The position numbers and the translations under genes are program-made. From Oopsacas minuta (Eukaryota > Porifera > Hexactinellida > Lyssacinosida > Leucopsacidae): 64,000 nucleotides of DNA. The stretch lies in the NCBI GenBank assembly GCA_024704765.1, contig JAKMXF010000299.1:1278863-1342862 (forward strand), written 5' to 3'. Shown piece by piece: positions 11,687 to 23,435 of this stretch. How positions within the stretch are numbered: position 1 is the stretch's first letter; each line of letters starts with the position of its first letter. The notes below the pieces were generated by a model. It saw only the letters and a program-made list of their open reading frames with translations. It searched no databases and was not told the DNA's origin.

Positions 11687-12300
11687 GTAAATATGTTGGT
11701 GTGTTTCAAAAGGATTCTTACAGCGGAGATCTAATACACAACTGGAAATCCAATTATGAGAATAAATTTTCTCGTTTTGATGTTACTTCTGCCTTTGCTC
11801 AACTGTTCTCCGTTAAAGATGAAAAGGAACTTGTACTTATACAAAAAGCTTGTCACACTACATGTCTTCTCTTTAGCAAGTTTGTTAAAAAAGAGATTGT
11901 TTCTATTGTTGATCAAGATAAGAAAGTAAAACACAAACGATTAACTGCGCAGATTGAATCTGCTTTGTTTGAAGGCGAGAAATATTTGCCACCTGGGGTG
12001 TCTAGTGATCTCGTTGAACATTGTTTTCCTCCCATTCTGCAATCCGGAGGTAAATATCAGCTAAAATTCAGTACAGCTTCTGATGAAGAAAAGTTACATT
12101 TTGGTACTATAATAATATGCATGGGTGTGCGTTATAAAACTTATTGCTCTTCTTTGGTCCGGACTATGATGGTAATGCCGGATAATACTCAAAAAGAGAT
12201 TTATACCTTTCTGTTAGATGTTTATCAACTGATTTTGACTAAATTAATTCCTGGAACACCTTCATCTGATGTTTACAATTCAGCAGTTTCATATATCGAA
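11687..12300 (+). CDS. SPT16: SPT16 fragment (FACT histone chaperone subunit), orphan exon
   Basis: The open frame reads as the N-terminal, aminopeptidase-P-like (peptidase M24 fold) domain of SPT16, the large FACT subunit that handles nucleosomes during transcription. Recognisable blocks are GVFQKDSYSGDLIHNW, DEKELVLIQKACHTT, DQDKKVKHKRL, the hallmark CFPPILQSGGKYQLKFS, and YKTYCSSLVRTMMV. The frame stays open for about 200 codons without a stop. It begins after an AG (11686) and loses similarity at about 12300, where GAA|GTTTGT could be a weak donor. SPT16 proteins are about 1000 residues, and neither the preceding nor the following parts are visible in this window. It is therefore either one exon of a gene with very long introns or a duplicated fragment. 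The family assignment is firm; the functional status is not. Confidence 0.8.
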
Positions 12301-12872
12301 GTTTGTTTATTTTTCATTTTATACTCTCATAGAGCGAATACCAAATATTTGTATATGTGAGCCCCCGCCTGAATTATGTATCAGACCACCCTGTTTATTT
12401 ATGATATGAGAAGTTTAGCTCCCCTGATATCAACCAAAATACCAGTCATATTTTTTCCATTGGCCTAGAATATCCACAAGATGTGATTATTTTTGAGCTC
12501 GGATAATGCATGCTAATTGAGTATCAAATATTTACTTACAACCATCATCCAATTCGATATTTCATTAAATATATGCCGATTAGAGTTTTGATTCAATGAA
12601 GTAGTACATTACACCCTCGGATAGCTAAAGACCTTTATCTTTCAATCTTTGTTTGGTGTTCTTATAACACAAGCCAATATTGTATATTCAACTTAAATAT
12701 TTTTGAATGTGTTGCCTCGATTTTAATTTGCTGATTCCAATTATCAAGTCCAATTTACTCTAGCACGTCACAATATTGTTTGTCCTTCATTAAGTCCTAA
12801 TTGCTAAAGTTTTGAGATATATTTCCTCTATATCAATTTAATTTCAATAACCATATCACTTTATATTCATTA
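12301..12872. other. No gene recognised
   Basis: AT-rich DNA following the SPT16 fragment. If the fragment is a working exon, this is intron. It ends with the TTA target duplicated by the next element. Confidence 0.4.
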
Positions 12873-13321
12873 CACTGGGCAAGATCAAATTTATTCCTCA
12901 AATGAAAATATATTACCTAGACTAACTTTGGGATGCTGATTCCAAATCTGAAATCAGAATTGGTCTATCACGTCAGGATTTCAAGATATGAAAATTCACA
13001 AAATTCGGATTTTGCATTGATTGGCACTATTATAAGGTACTATACAGTACAAGTTAGGCCAATTGTACAATTTTCTTCACCAGCGAATTGTTGGTCAACA
13101 ATGCATATTGTGTACGGTTAATATCAACATTATTTTGTAAATGTAATGTTCTATCTTTTGACAATTAATGCATTCTTGAGTGTTCTTGGCCATGGCTATA
13201 AGGAGGGGTTATTTAGCCTACTTGCGGGTGGATTGTAGATTGTATCGATAAACCAACAACATTACTGTTTTACAGAATTTTTAGTTTGTAACTGATTGTG
13301 TATTTAAGCTTTTTGTTTACA

Positions 13322-13775
13322 ATGAATACGAGCAGAAGACAATGCACGAACCACCCAGATAACTTCTGCTATATTTGTGGAAAATTTACGCCGAAGCCCC
13401 AGCGAAGAAATATTGCCAATCGTGTCAAGATTGGCTACAAGTATTACTTTGGTTGCAAAGTTGGTGACCAAGACAAGAACTGGGCACCTCACATCTGCTG
13501 TACCGTCTGCTATACCAGTCTAATCCAATGGCTTAAGGAGAGAAGAAATCCATGCCATTTGCGGTATCTATGATTTGGCGAGAACCTAAAAACCATACGT
13601 CGGATTGTTATTTTTGCACAACAAATATTGCTGGATTTTCGACCTCTATACCGTGATGGAATCACGGTATAGAGGTCGATTTAAGCCAAACATGATGGGG
13701 GACTACTGTTGGTTTCTCCACCGTGAAACTGACACTGAACATGCTCGAAAGAGCAAGTCTATGAAGCACTTTTGA
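13322..13775 (+). pseudogene. EnSpm-like transposase, only N- and C-terminal ends left
   Basis: From the ATG at 13322 the protein shows the family's zinc-binding start, PDNFCYICGKFTPKPQRRNI, then GDQDKNWAPHICCTVC with a second Cys pair. After a frame change near 13545 it reads SMIWREPKNHTSDCYFC. The middle of the gene is missing. Just past CYFCTTNIAGF the sequence enters a 19-bp hairpin (13639-13679), and the right arm of that hairpin runs into the family's C-terminus, NMMGDYCWFLHRETDTEHAR, ending in a stop at 13773-13775. The presumed catalytic core is absent, so this copy is non-autonomous. Confidence 0.88.
13639..13679. repeat. Perfect 19-bp hairpin at a deletion junction
   Basis: TCGACCTCTATACCGTGAT (13639-13657) is followed by a 3-base loop and its exact reverse complement (13661-13679). 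The right arm belongs to the 3' coding part of the transposase and the left arm is an inverted copy of it, placed where the central part of the gene is missing. It looks like a repair product made during internal deletion. Confidence 0.85.
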
Positions 13776-14079
13776 GAGGATACAATGTTATTTTTGTCTG
13801 GTTTAATCATCCTGGGTTGTGTTGAATTGTGCAAAATGATAATTCTATTATTTTCACTAGCAATCACTGTGTTTATTACATGTAATGTTTTGTTCTGCAC
13901 AGCCAAAATTAGCCAAAATGACAATTACGGGTTGTTGTGTGCATATGTCATATCTCAAAAACTTGACGTGTTAGAAAAAATCTAAGGCCAGATTTGGATT
14001 CAGTATGGCCATATTAGTCTAGGTAAACTTGAAACGAGCAAGGAATAAAAAATAAGTTGTAAAATGTTGTCCAGTGTTA

Positions 14080-15252
14080 TTATAAGTTAATTTTCAACTT
14101 ATCAACATATTGCATTTTCCAAGGGTATGACTTCGATTTCATGAATTTGCACCGGTCAGCAACTTGTTTATAAAATTTGTTGTTTTAATTTAGAGGATCC
14201 CAAATGATCTTAAGGGGTTTGGTCTAGTGCTAGGGTATCCCTAAATAAGAAGCCTTGAATACTCAAGATATCAAAAATTTATTAGAGACTGTAAGGATCG
14301 TATAGTAAACACGAGTGTGAAGTTAGCTTACTATTCGACCTTGTAAGCTTCAATCAGTAATTTTACTCACTTGTATGCTTCTGATTTAGACGTAATTGAT
14401 ATCATTCAATAGAAGATTGTTGGACGTTTTAGGAAATATGAAGGATTTTCAAATTTTTACTTATACACACTATTTTTGTCATAGTAATGATGTATACAAC
14501 TTCATTCGAAATTACGGTCTCAAATTTTGAATTTGATTCTGAAATTCCTTTCCTATATTTAGGAGATATGGACGTTTATGTAAATTTAGTTTCATTCCAA
14601 ATTCCTATAATTCGCTGAGCTATAAGATTTCAAAGTTGAAGTTGGAAGTGAGAGTTGAGGGGGGATAGATTAGATTATACATAAGTAGGGTCAGCTCAAA
14701 TTGTTGTTTCATTACCTTTACCATACTCAATCTAAAATATTTTGATGTTAATCGATAATTGAGATGTGAACGTTTCTAACGCTATCAATGTTATCCTGAA
14801 AAACCAAAAAATTTGCACTTACAACAGGATTCTAAAAATCATTAATTTCACTGTTTTTGTGTATTACGAACTCCGACTTTCAAGTCAATTCTCGAAATTC
14901 TTTACCACCAGAATCGCCTCAAACTTTACAGATATCTCTCTATCGTATTCTATAATTTAATTTCTTAAAGACAAACAGGTTGTCGCTGGTATATTTATGA
15001 AATTTTGATCTTTTTGAAAGTATCTATTATTTCTCAAATTCATTTGTCTTTACTGCTACAATAAACTATCGTTATTATCTTGTAAGCCTATACAGTTACC
15101 GTTTCAAATCAAACGAGTAATTTTCACACGAAATGATTACCTATATCATTGCTATTTCAAATTTTTCTCGCTATTTTGTCTGTTTTCATTTTGGTAGCTT
15201 GTGAAGTGCGAAAAATGCTTTGGACAGTAGCCAAAGTTGGCTACTGTAATTC
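14080..15252. other. No gene recognised
   Basis: AT-rich DNA with only short open frames, none similar to known proteins by eye. Confidence 0.4.
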
Positions 15253-17216
15253 ACCCCCGGTTTAAACCATGGTTAAAATCTCATTTAGCGGGTTCAACTG
15301 GTTTAACCATATTTTATGGTCACAACTAGTTATTACACTGTGCTAAACCTCATTTAATAGAGTAAACTACCTAAACTGTGTTTGAGACTCTAATTTATGA
15401 TTTCCAGACAATAATTTGATTAAATTGTAAATACAGTAAATATTCAAAGCCTTCATTCATTAGGATCAGTAATCGTATAATTGACTTAAACCAGACGTCT
15501 TACAAGTGGTCATAGAATAGAGCTAAATTCTGATGTGGTGTCTTCATTTGCTCAATCTAGATTAGTGAAGACATATTTTGGCATTGTTAAAGCTGGTGTC
15601 ACTCATACTAGGTTTAAGTTATCCACAAGCAAAATCCAAGTTCGCATAACCTTATCGTATGATACGATCTAAGGATATAATACGATTCGTGTTAGGTTAT
15701 CATTGTATATACGTATTTAGTGTTTCCTATAATTTTCTCAGTTTTCTTCGTTTTTACCCATCAACTTGTAATGGTCAATTCCGGTGACTGGCCTAGTGAC
15801 CCCTTTGAGGCTTTACATGAAAATTTACGGAACTAAATGAAGGGTATCGACCGTAGTACTTATGTCAGTAATAAAATTGGGCGACGCCGAAATTACAGAA
15901 AGCGGTTCCATTCAGCAAATACCCAACAAGATCCAGAACCTGCACCAGAAATGTAACGAATTTGAATCAGATCTCTCAACATGAAATAAAACGCACTACA
16001 AGGCCCAAGATCTGTCAAACGCTGATGTCATATTTTTCTATCAAGACTGATACTGCAACTAGCAATCATCAGTTAGATCTTCAGGTTCCCATATTTTTTA
16101 TGTATGCAACATATAAGTTATTGTTGCAGGACATAAACAATTCATAGCAATGATATCTTCTATGACCTGGCTGCTCGTACCTAAACGAAAAGACTTATCT
16201 GTACAACAACTCGATTACGTACGCGACCATATACATGAACATAGTGCACGAGATTTCATGATAAAGATGTTACATTGGTTCCAGATGGTTGGAGTGATAT
16301 TCACAATAATCCTGTTCTCGCTACCTCTATTCATACTGCTTCGAAAAACTATGGCCTCAATGCAATTGATACCAGTACCAACATAAAACTGCATCTTATT
16401 GTACTGATTTATTTCCAAAGTCTAGACTCCAAGCTGAAGAAGAGATTAATTGCCATATAGTTGGTTTGATTGCCATATACTTACATCTCCTAAAGTTGAT
16501 TCCTGCCAAAGTTTATTGAAACTAACTGGAAATGAATTGCTACAACCTCACAAAGAAATTGTACAGCATAGCTTTGGACAAACAATGACTCCTTATCACT
16601 TCCTTGCGTACTGTTTACATCCTAAAATTCGAGGAAGGGGTCTCGGTGATGAACATTTAAGATCTGTGCATCAATTAGTCACTAGCAAGTGGAGGAAATA
16701 TCAAATGATGTATGTGCATTCCAAACAGAGACCAACCCTTTCCGCAACACAAGTTCAAGGAATCCTTCATTGAAATTGTTGATCATTGTGCATGGAGCTC
16801 TGTATCATAAAGCAATATAAGAATGTGAGTCCCGAGTTTAGTAATCTAATCCTTCTTGTACTCATATTGCCTTCGAGTTCAGCATCAATAGAGCGAATGT
16901 TTTCTATTTTCAGCCTGGCCCAAACAAACTCAGAAATAGACTTGGGTTAGAAATAGCTTCAAACTAGTTACATCTTTCGTGAGTTGAGGGGAACAGTCGA
17001 ATTTGACTGGTTACTTGTTTAGTTATTTAGGAAGAATTTTAGCATTTATTTCAAATAAATATATGTATTATATAATATTAAAATTGAATTTCTAAAAAGG
17101 GGAAAATTACTTCTATAGTATGATTTACCTTGGTTAACGGGTAATACCCGGTTTAAATCGGGTTTACCCACTGGGTCGGGCTAAACCTATTTAACCCGGG
17201 TTAGACTCTAACCCTG
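15253..17216 (+). mobile_element. hAT element remnant
   Basis: The right end is CAGGGTTAGAGTCTAACCCG read inward on the minus strand from 17216. The subterminal region 17125-17216 is packed with GGTTTAAACC-like short repeats, and the left side (15253-15320: CCCCGGTTTAAACC, GGTTTAACC) has similar repeats in the opposite sense. These are normal for hAT ends. The left terminus is degraded and its position approximate; the expected 8-bp duplication is only partly matched (aattcac against atttcact). Confidence 0.65.
15840..16960 (+). pseudogene. hAT transposase, decayed
   Basis: Scattered frames carry hAT hallmarks in the right order. LVPDGWSDIHNNPVLA near 16265-16315 is the 'DGWS/DGWT' block around a catalytic Asp. 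MTPYHFLAYCLHPKIRGRGL near 16590-16645 precedes the C-terminal part. Then SSASIERMFSIFSLAQT near 16880-16925 is the C-terminal dimerisation motif (usually SSAS.ER.FS). Stops and frame changes separate the blocks. No BED finger is clearly legible upstream. Confidence 0.8.
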
Positions 17217-18322
17217 ATTTCACTCCCGTTAATTGGCTCTGGAGTTAATCGAATAAACCTTGTTGCTTGGACCAGAAACATAACAATACTGATTGTGTTA
17301 AATTACTTCAGTTAATTCGGCCAGTTTGCAGCAAAACATTAGAAATCATATTGTTCCAATGGCATTGAGAATGCTCAAATTTTACATTTAGTTTTGTAGT
17401 ATACCCAATGTGTACACACATTTCAAAGCATGCACATCATTCCTCCTTTAGATATACCCACTTTTTTTTGCCAAAAGTGCCATATATAAGGGACCCCATT
17501 AAAATGATAGGATATCTTCACAATTTTCTTCAAATATCTTCTAATCAATATACACATATGACCCTTTTCTCAAAACAACTCCTCAATATTCAGTATGCAA
17601 GACAAACAGAAAAGTATATATTTTTCAGGGTGGAATTTTGCACAAATTGTTCACACATTCCGTGGGCTTTAAATCTGAATTTATAATTAGTCTTTGCCAT
17701 ACCTTTGTAACTAAATGATATCCCGAGATGCCAAATAACCTGAATGAAAATCCATTAATGCTATACATTTTACATGATAAAAGTAGAAAAACCCGGTTGC
17801 AACAATATTCAATAAATTTTGGTATTTGAATTGTATTAGGGAGAAAAAATCAATTACAAGGAGGGAAATAACCTGGTATAGCATTTATATCATTGTAAAA
17901 ATACAGATTTCGACTGCAGATTCATGGTCCCAGAACTTAACACCGGTGCTATTTGTACATGTATTGTTAATTAAATAATAATTATAATGCGTCAATATGA
18001 ATTGTAACGTAAATGGATCATTTGCAGTTGCAACAAACGGCATTCATTTCTTCACATTATATTAATTTAAATTATTGATTTTTTACAATCGAAAACAATC
18101 ATAAGCACATATTTTCATCTCTGCTGGCAGTGGCGGCGCTCAGTGGGAAAGTCAATGTGAGCTAGGGATCAGGAGAGTTTGCATTATGAATATCTTCATA
18201 AATTCAAGCTAAAAAAATAGACACTAAACCACCTAATTTTTAAACACTGGTATGTATCTGATGATACATATTTGAGTGGATTTTAAACTAGAATATTAGT
18301 GTATGATTAAAACTAATATATA
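17217..18322. other. No gene recognised
   Basis: AT-rich spacer between the hAT remnant and the first Ginger element. It ends with TATA (18319-18322), the target duplicated by that element. Confidence 0.4.
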
Positions 18323-18415
18323 TGTTGCAGTTTATGGACGTACTTGGTGTGCACGTGTGCATACTGGTGTATGGCCATGCCATAATAGAATGTTCTCTTC
18401 TGGTTCTTTACTAAA
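18323..18415 (+). repeat. Left terminal inverted repeat of Ginger 1
   Basis: About 93 bp, beginning TGTTGCAG and containing GGTGTGCACGTGTGCATACT, itself partly palindromic. The partner is at 24507-24599. Confidence 0.87.
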
Positions 18416-18457
18416 TACGAAATTAAACTTAATCAGTATGTTGCAGTGCATTAATTA

Positions 18458-20750
18458 CACTGCCCTGCGTCAAATTTGCTGATTATTATCCATGGGTTGT
18501 TTTTAGTTAACTTGAGTATGCTGATCCTCAATCTGTCATCAGATTTCCCCTATAACGTCTCGTTTTTACTCAAATGTCATTTTAATGTAAGTCGATTTTT
18601 TTAAGTACACTTCCCTAGAATAAATGATTATATTTGATACATGTGTGAATTTTTGTCTTTTGAGATAAACAGATGCGTGCATTATTGCATTTTCTAATTA
18701 GTCCCTTTAACTCCATTCTTTTTCTACATAATTTTTTTTATTTTTATTTTTGTTATATACAGCTTTATTGTACTATAGTCTACTATTTTGATATTTTATT
18801 ATCATATGGCTTATCGGAGAAGGTGCAGTAATGATCCAGACGTCTTTTGTTATATTTGTGGGAGTTTTATGACTTCTAAACAAACTACGGCAATAACAGG
18901 ATTTGTTAAAAAAGCATATTTAGAATATTTTGGAATGAGATTAGGTGATCAAGACAAAACATGGGCTCCACATACAGTGTGCCGATCTTGTGTAGAAAAT
19001 TTGAGACAATGGACAAAAGGAATCAGAAAGAGTTTAAGTTTTGGAATTCCAATGATATGGAGAGAGCCACAAAATCACATTAGCGATTGTTACTTTTGTA
19101 TGGCGAATATTTCCGGATTCAATGCTAAAACCAAGTCATTGATCAAGTATCCAAATTTACATTCAGCAATACGACCCGTTCCCCATTCTATTGATGTACC
19201 TGTTCCAAAATTTACTAATTTGGATGTTATCTCGGAAATTGATGATTGTGAAACTAGAGATTCATTAATTAGAGAAGATAAGGATTTTATTCCGTGTGTA
19301 TTATCTCGTTCTAATTCTCCACAGTTATTTAATCAGTCTGAATTAAATGATTTGGTACGTGATTTAGATTTACCTAAAGAATCTGCGGAGTTGTTAGGTT
19401 CTAGGCTAAAAAAACAAACTTGCTTCTCCCAGAAACAAAATTTTACTCATATAGGAACAGAGAGATCGAATTTTTGAAATATTTCATAATGGAGGAGGGA
19501 TTTGTGTTTTGTCATGATGTTTCACCGCTAGTTAATGCTCTTGGATGTCCGTATGTACCTAATGATTGGAGACTCTTTATTGATTGTTCAAAGCAAAGTT
19601 TGAAATGTGTTCTACTTCATAATGGCAACAAATTTAGTTCCGTACCAATTGGACATTCAGTAAGTTTAAAGGAACGATATGATAACATGAAAATTGTGCT
19701 TCATAAAATTAATTATAACCAGCACAATTGGGTAATCTGTGGTGACTTGAAAATCATATGCATTCTTTTGGGACAGCAATCAGGATATACAAAATACCCT
19801 TGTTTTTATGCTTATGGGACAGTCGTGCAAAGAGCGAACACTATTCTAGACAGAGCTGGCCAGCTAGAACCAATCTTAATGTTGGAGATAAGAACATTAT
19901 TCACGAGCCTCTAGTGGATCCTCTCAAGATTTTGCTTTCACCACTTCATATAAAATTAGGATTAATGAAACAGTTTGTAAGGGCATTAGATACATAAGGA
20001 AATTGTTTCAAATATATTACCGAGAAATTTTACTACCTAAGTGATGAAAGAAGAAAAGCCGGTATATTCGACGGTCCTCAGATAAGACAACTTGTTCGAG
20101 ATGATAATTTTTCCAATTCTATGATATGCAAAGAAAAATGTGCATGGAATGCATTTGTCGGTGTCATGAAAAACTTCTTGGGAACTACGAAATCTCCTAA
20201 TTATAAAATACTTGTGAATGAGTTGATTGAATCTTGCAAGAATCTCGGCTGCAATATGAGTGTAAAAGTTCACTTTCTTCACAGTCATATTGACTATTTT
20301 CCAGAGAATCTTGGAGCTGTTTCCGAGGAGCAAGGTGAACGATTCCACCAAGACATAAAAACAATGGAAACACGATATCAGGGGAGGTGGGACGTTCATA
20401 TGATGGCTGATTACTGCTGGTGCCTCAAGAGAGATTGTATTGATGTTATTCATGCTAGAATGTCAAAAAAACGGAATTTTACTCCTGATTCAGACTAATA
20501 TATTCAAATTATTTATTAATTAAGATTATATTATCAATAAAAATTTATAAATGGCAGATTTTCACTATTTACTTGTAGAGGTATCATGCATTCATCGATA
20601 AATATACCAATATTTAAAAATAATTTTGCAAAAAAACTAGACGTGATAAGTATATTTTACAAAATTATTCAAAATCAGTTTTAAAATGTGGATTAGAAAA
20701 TGTTTTGCAATAACAATCAGCAAATAAAATTTTTTTTCCGCAGGGCTGTG
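18458..20750 (+). mobile_element. EnSpm/CACTA-like element, copy 2 (2293 bp, nearly complete)
   Basis: Begins CACTGCCCTGCG at 18458 and ends CGCAGGGCTGTG at 20750, which pair as inverted repeats. They are followed inward by TTTGCTGATTATTAT on the left against the inverted TTTGCTGATTGTTAT on the right. TTA is duplicated on both sides (18455-18457 and 20751-20753). The left subterminal block TATGCTGATCCTCAATCTGT matches the equivalent block of copy 1 (12930) and copy 3 (57930). It is the longest and best-preserved copy of the family in the window. Confidence 0.88.
18806..20498 (+). pseudogene. EnSpm-like transposase (CYICG family), nearly full length
   Basis: About 565 codons from the ATG at 18806 to the TAA at 20496-20498, broken by frame changes near 19420-19440 and 19800 and a stop near 19994. 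Order of features: DVFCYICG with a first Cys pair, GDQDKTWAPHTVCRSC with a second, WREPQNHISDCYFC with a third (residues about 10-105); an acidic linker; FNQSELNDLVRDLDL; then NDWRLFIDCSKQSLKCVLLH, WVICGDLKII, LLGQQSGYTKYP, HIKLGLMKQFVRAL, AGIFDGPQIR, HSHIDYFPENLG, EEQGERFHQDI, RYQGRWDVHMMADYCWCL. I propose Asp of LFID, Asp of GDLK and Glu of EEQGE as catalytic candidates; this is inference. The gene fills its element, as a transposase should. Confidence 0.85.
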
Positions 20751-20994
20751 TTATCATTATTATATCATTATTATATCATTGTTATCAACATTGTAATTTT
20801 TCATCATCCTTTCAAAAAGTATTTGGGTTGCTAGCACCTAGAAATGAAAGAGAATATCAATAATTAATATAAAATAATATGACATAATTTGTGACAACAT
20901 TACGATGTATGCTGGAGGAAATACTATTAAACACATAAATACTCAAGCACAAGGAAACATATATTAATCTTCTTGAATACTGCTTGTATATACA

Positions 20995-21378
20995 ATGATT
21001 TTCATTCCAAAGTTCGTCATTATATTACCAATAATGTACTTCATGTCCATTCTACATGGAAACATTGTGGGTCTCGAGCTCGAAGCACGGACTATATCCT
21101 TAATTCCATTGGTGACAAATGATGATCTTCAATTCTATAAAAGTACTCTACTTATCCATCCGAACTCTAGGTGTATCCCGGTTAACTTGATAAAATCAGA
21201 TAACTCGACACATTTGTTGCATTTTATAATCACCATCAGTGCCTTACCAAATTGTTTCTTAATATTCGTTCCCGTTCATCTCAAACCGAACGACACATCT
21301 ATTTCCTTTCTCACGATGGTTATCATTAAGGAATTACCCAAATCTATCTATTCTTCTCCTTTTATCGGGGGATATTGA
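20995..21378 (+). CDS. Unassigned 127-codon frame inside Ginger 1
   Basis: An open frame starting at an ATG with a strongly hydrophobic N-terminus (KFVIILPIMYFM) resembling a signal peptide or membrane helix. It is rich in Leu, Ile, Ser and Thr. It lies between the EnSpm-like insertion and the integrase gene. I recognise no family, and it may be a chance frame in AT-rich DNA or the degraded 5' part of the Ginger gene. Confidence 0.2.
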   Translation: MIFIPKFVIILPIMYFMSILHGNIVGLELEARTISLIPLVTNDDLQFYKSTLLIHPNSRCIPVNLIKSDNSTHLLHFIITISALPNCFLIFVPVHLKPNDTSISFLTMVIIKELPKSIYSSPFIGGY

Positions 21379-23435
21379 ATTGGACCCTGATCCTACCGGA
21401 AGAGAAGAGTTCATGAAAATTCTTGACGAAAAGAAACTGGCTGATTCAGCCATTAATATATTCTCACCTGAAGAAATAGGGCAAAAATCTGCATCCTGAA
21501 ATCACAGAAACCTACAGAGGAAAATGCAAGACAAAAGTGGCAAAGGGTTCAGAATAGATTTAAACTTGTTTCATATCAAAGTGTTGAAGCCCTATACCTC
21601 CGTGAAGCAAACAGACACAATTCCAAAAGAGTATTGGTGAGTAATGAAATCTACGATGTCCTAGAAGAATCTCACGTAAAAAATCACGAACTTTCAGGAA
21701 GGACAAAATTGTATAAGAGAGTTACTCAATATTACTTTGGAGTTACTGAAGAACTGTGTGGTATTTATGTCAAAATGTGTCCAACTTGCCATCTAAAAAG
21801 GGGAAAGAAATCCATAAAGTCTGTAGTTACCAAGCCAATCGTATCAAGAAATTACCTGAGCAGAGGTCAAATTGATCTCAGAGATTTCAGAGATATGAAT
21901 CTGGCTGAAGACATGTCACCAGATGGAGTCACACCCTATAAATACCTTTTTGTCTACATTGACCATTTTACTAAAAAAATAAACTTGGTCCCACTAGTTA
22001 GAAAAACAGGTAGAAAATGTTCGTGATATTTTAATTGAAATATTCTGCAATCAAGGCCCACCTCAAATATTGCATTCTGATAATGGAGGAGAATTCTCAA
22101 ATCGCCTTCTATTCGAAACTTTGCGAGATACTTGGCCCTCTACAAAAATTGTGCATGGTAAACCCAGGCATCCTGAGTGTCAGGGGACAGGAGAGCGTGT
22201 GAATAGAGAAGTTAAAGACGGATTATTTGCCATGATGCATGATAATAATGATCAATGCTGGGTAAAGTATTTAAAGTAGGTAAAATTTAACTACAACACA
22301 AGTTACCATACAACTATTCGAATGACGTCATTTGAAGCTGTATATGGCAGACCTCCATTCTTCGGACTCGCCACTCTTAATGTTCCTAAAGAACATTGGG
22401 ATGTGATTAATAACGAGGACGATTTGAATAACTTTCAACCAACCTCTGTTGCTGATCCAATCTCAGCATCTGTTGATGAATTATCTGAATCATCTAACTT
22501 GTCTGAAAACGAAGTGCCTACATATACAGAAGAGTATCCTAATGAACCACAGTCTCCATATTTATCTAAGTTCCCGCCTATTTCCGACGATTATGAATTC
22601 TCGATATCAGATACAGTTTGGCACAATTGTCGATGGTATAGAATATAACAGTAATTTTGAAACTCCAACATCAAGTATTCCAGTAATTTTGGAGAATCAA
22701 ATTAGAGCTCTTGAATCAGATAATTTAATTTCTGAGAAACAGTTTCCCATGAGACGACTATCTAGTAGTTCATCAATAGTTTCAAATATAAATCCAACCA
22801 AATTCAACTAACTTACTCTGTGCTGTATGTGAGAATGAAACAAGTGTAGTACACTCTTGCCCTGAATGTTGTCGTTTCGTCCACGTACCTTGCGGAATTC
22901 AACAAGGGGAAGAGGGATTTGGGAGTTCAGTGTGGTGTCAAGGTTGTTTTCTCAAAGAAAGGAGTACAAATACTCATCATTTACGAAAAGGAATAAAAAG
23001 AAATCAGGAAACACTACATGATCGTCTGCTAAAATTAAGTGGGAAAAATTCAAACCAGCTGAAATCGGTGATACTGTGCTTATACCCATTTCCCAACCTG
23101 ATAAGATGAGTTCGATTGGACCACGCAATCTTATGGATCATATCATCGGCGCACAGGATTCTGTTTATACTGTAGCTACATCACATGGCACTATTTCCTC
23201 TGGCTATGCAAGGAATCAGTTTGATGTTTGTCCATTCAGAATCAGTGCAAATGAGTCTTGCCATACTTCTATAGTCAGTCAAACGGAAGCAATGCAAAGT
23301 GCTACTCTGGTCGTCAATGGTTCAGCATGCAGATGTAAGCACTGTAAAACACTAAGGTGCCCTTGCAAGAAATCAGGTAGAAGTTGCAACACTAAATGCC
23401 ATAAGGGTCACACTTGTTTTAACAAGTTCACATGA
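21371..23435 (+). pseudogene. Ginger 1 integrase (KRBA2-like) with PHD-like and Cys-rich tail
   Basis: Retroviral-type integrase that would move the element. A leader (DPTGREEFMKILDEKKLAD) begins near 21371. The HHCC zinc-binding region follows: H at SHVKNHEL, then VKMCPTCHLKRGKKS (about 21670-21810). Core: RGQIDLRDF (first Asp, about 21868), KYLFVYIDHFTKKINLVPL, then after a frame change near 22015 ILHSDNGGEFSNRLL (second Asp, about 22080) and HPECQGTGERVNRE (Glu, about 22193), with 37 residues between. A stop at 22279 is followed by MTSFEAVYGRPPFFG. The tail has a PHD-like zinc finger at 22815-22950 (C..C, H.C..C, H...C, WC..C). The C-terminal block CRCKHCKTLRCPCKKSGRSC near 23326-23385 leads to the stop at 23433-23435. 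This order matches KRBA2-like/Ginger proteins. Multiple breaks; inactive. Confidence 0.87.

Larger units (their letters stand above)
12873..14076 (+). mobile_element. EnSpm/CACTA-like element, copy 1 (internally deleted, 1204 bp)
   Basis: Left end CACTGGGCAAGATCAAAT at 12873 and right end ...ACAACATTTT-type sequence finishing CAGTG at 14076 form an inverted pair (CACTGG[G/A]CAA). The 3-bp duplication TTA flanks both sides (12870-12872 and 14077-14079). Subterminal blocks also pair: TTACCTAGACTAA and GCTGATTCCAAATCTG on the left match, inverted, the region 13980-14030. CACTG...CAGTG ends with a 3-bp duplication are characteristic of EnSpm/CACTA (CMC) elements. It retains only the two ends of the gene (next entry). 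Confidence 0.88.
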
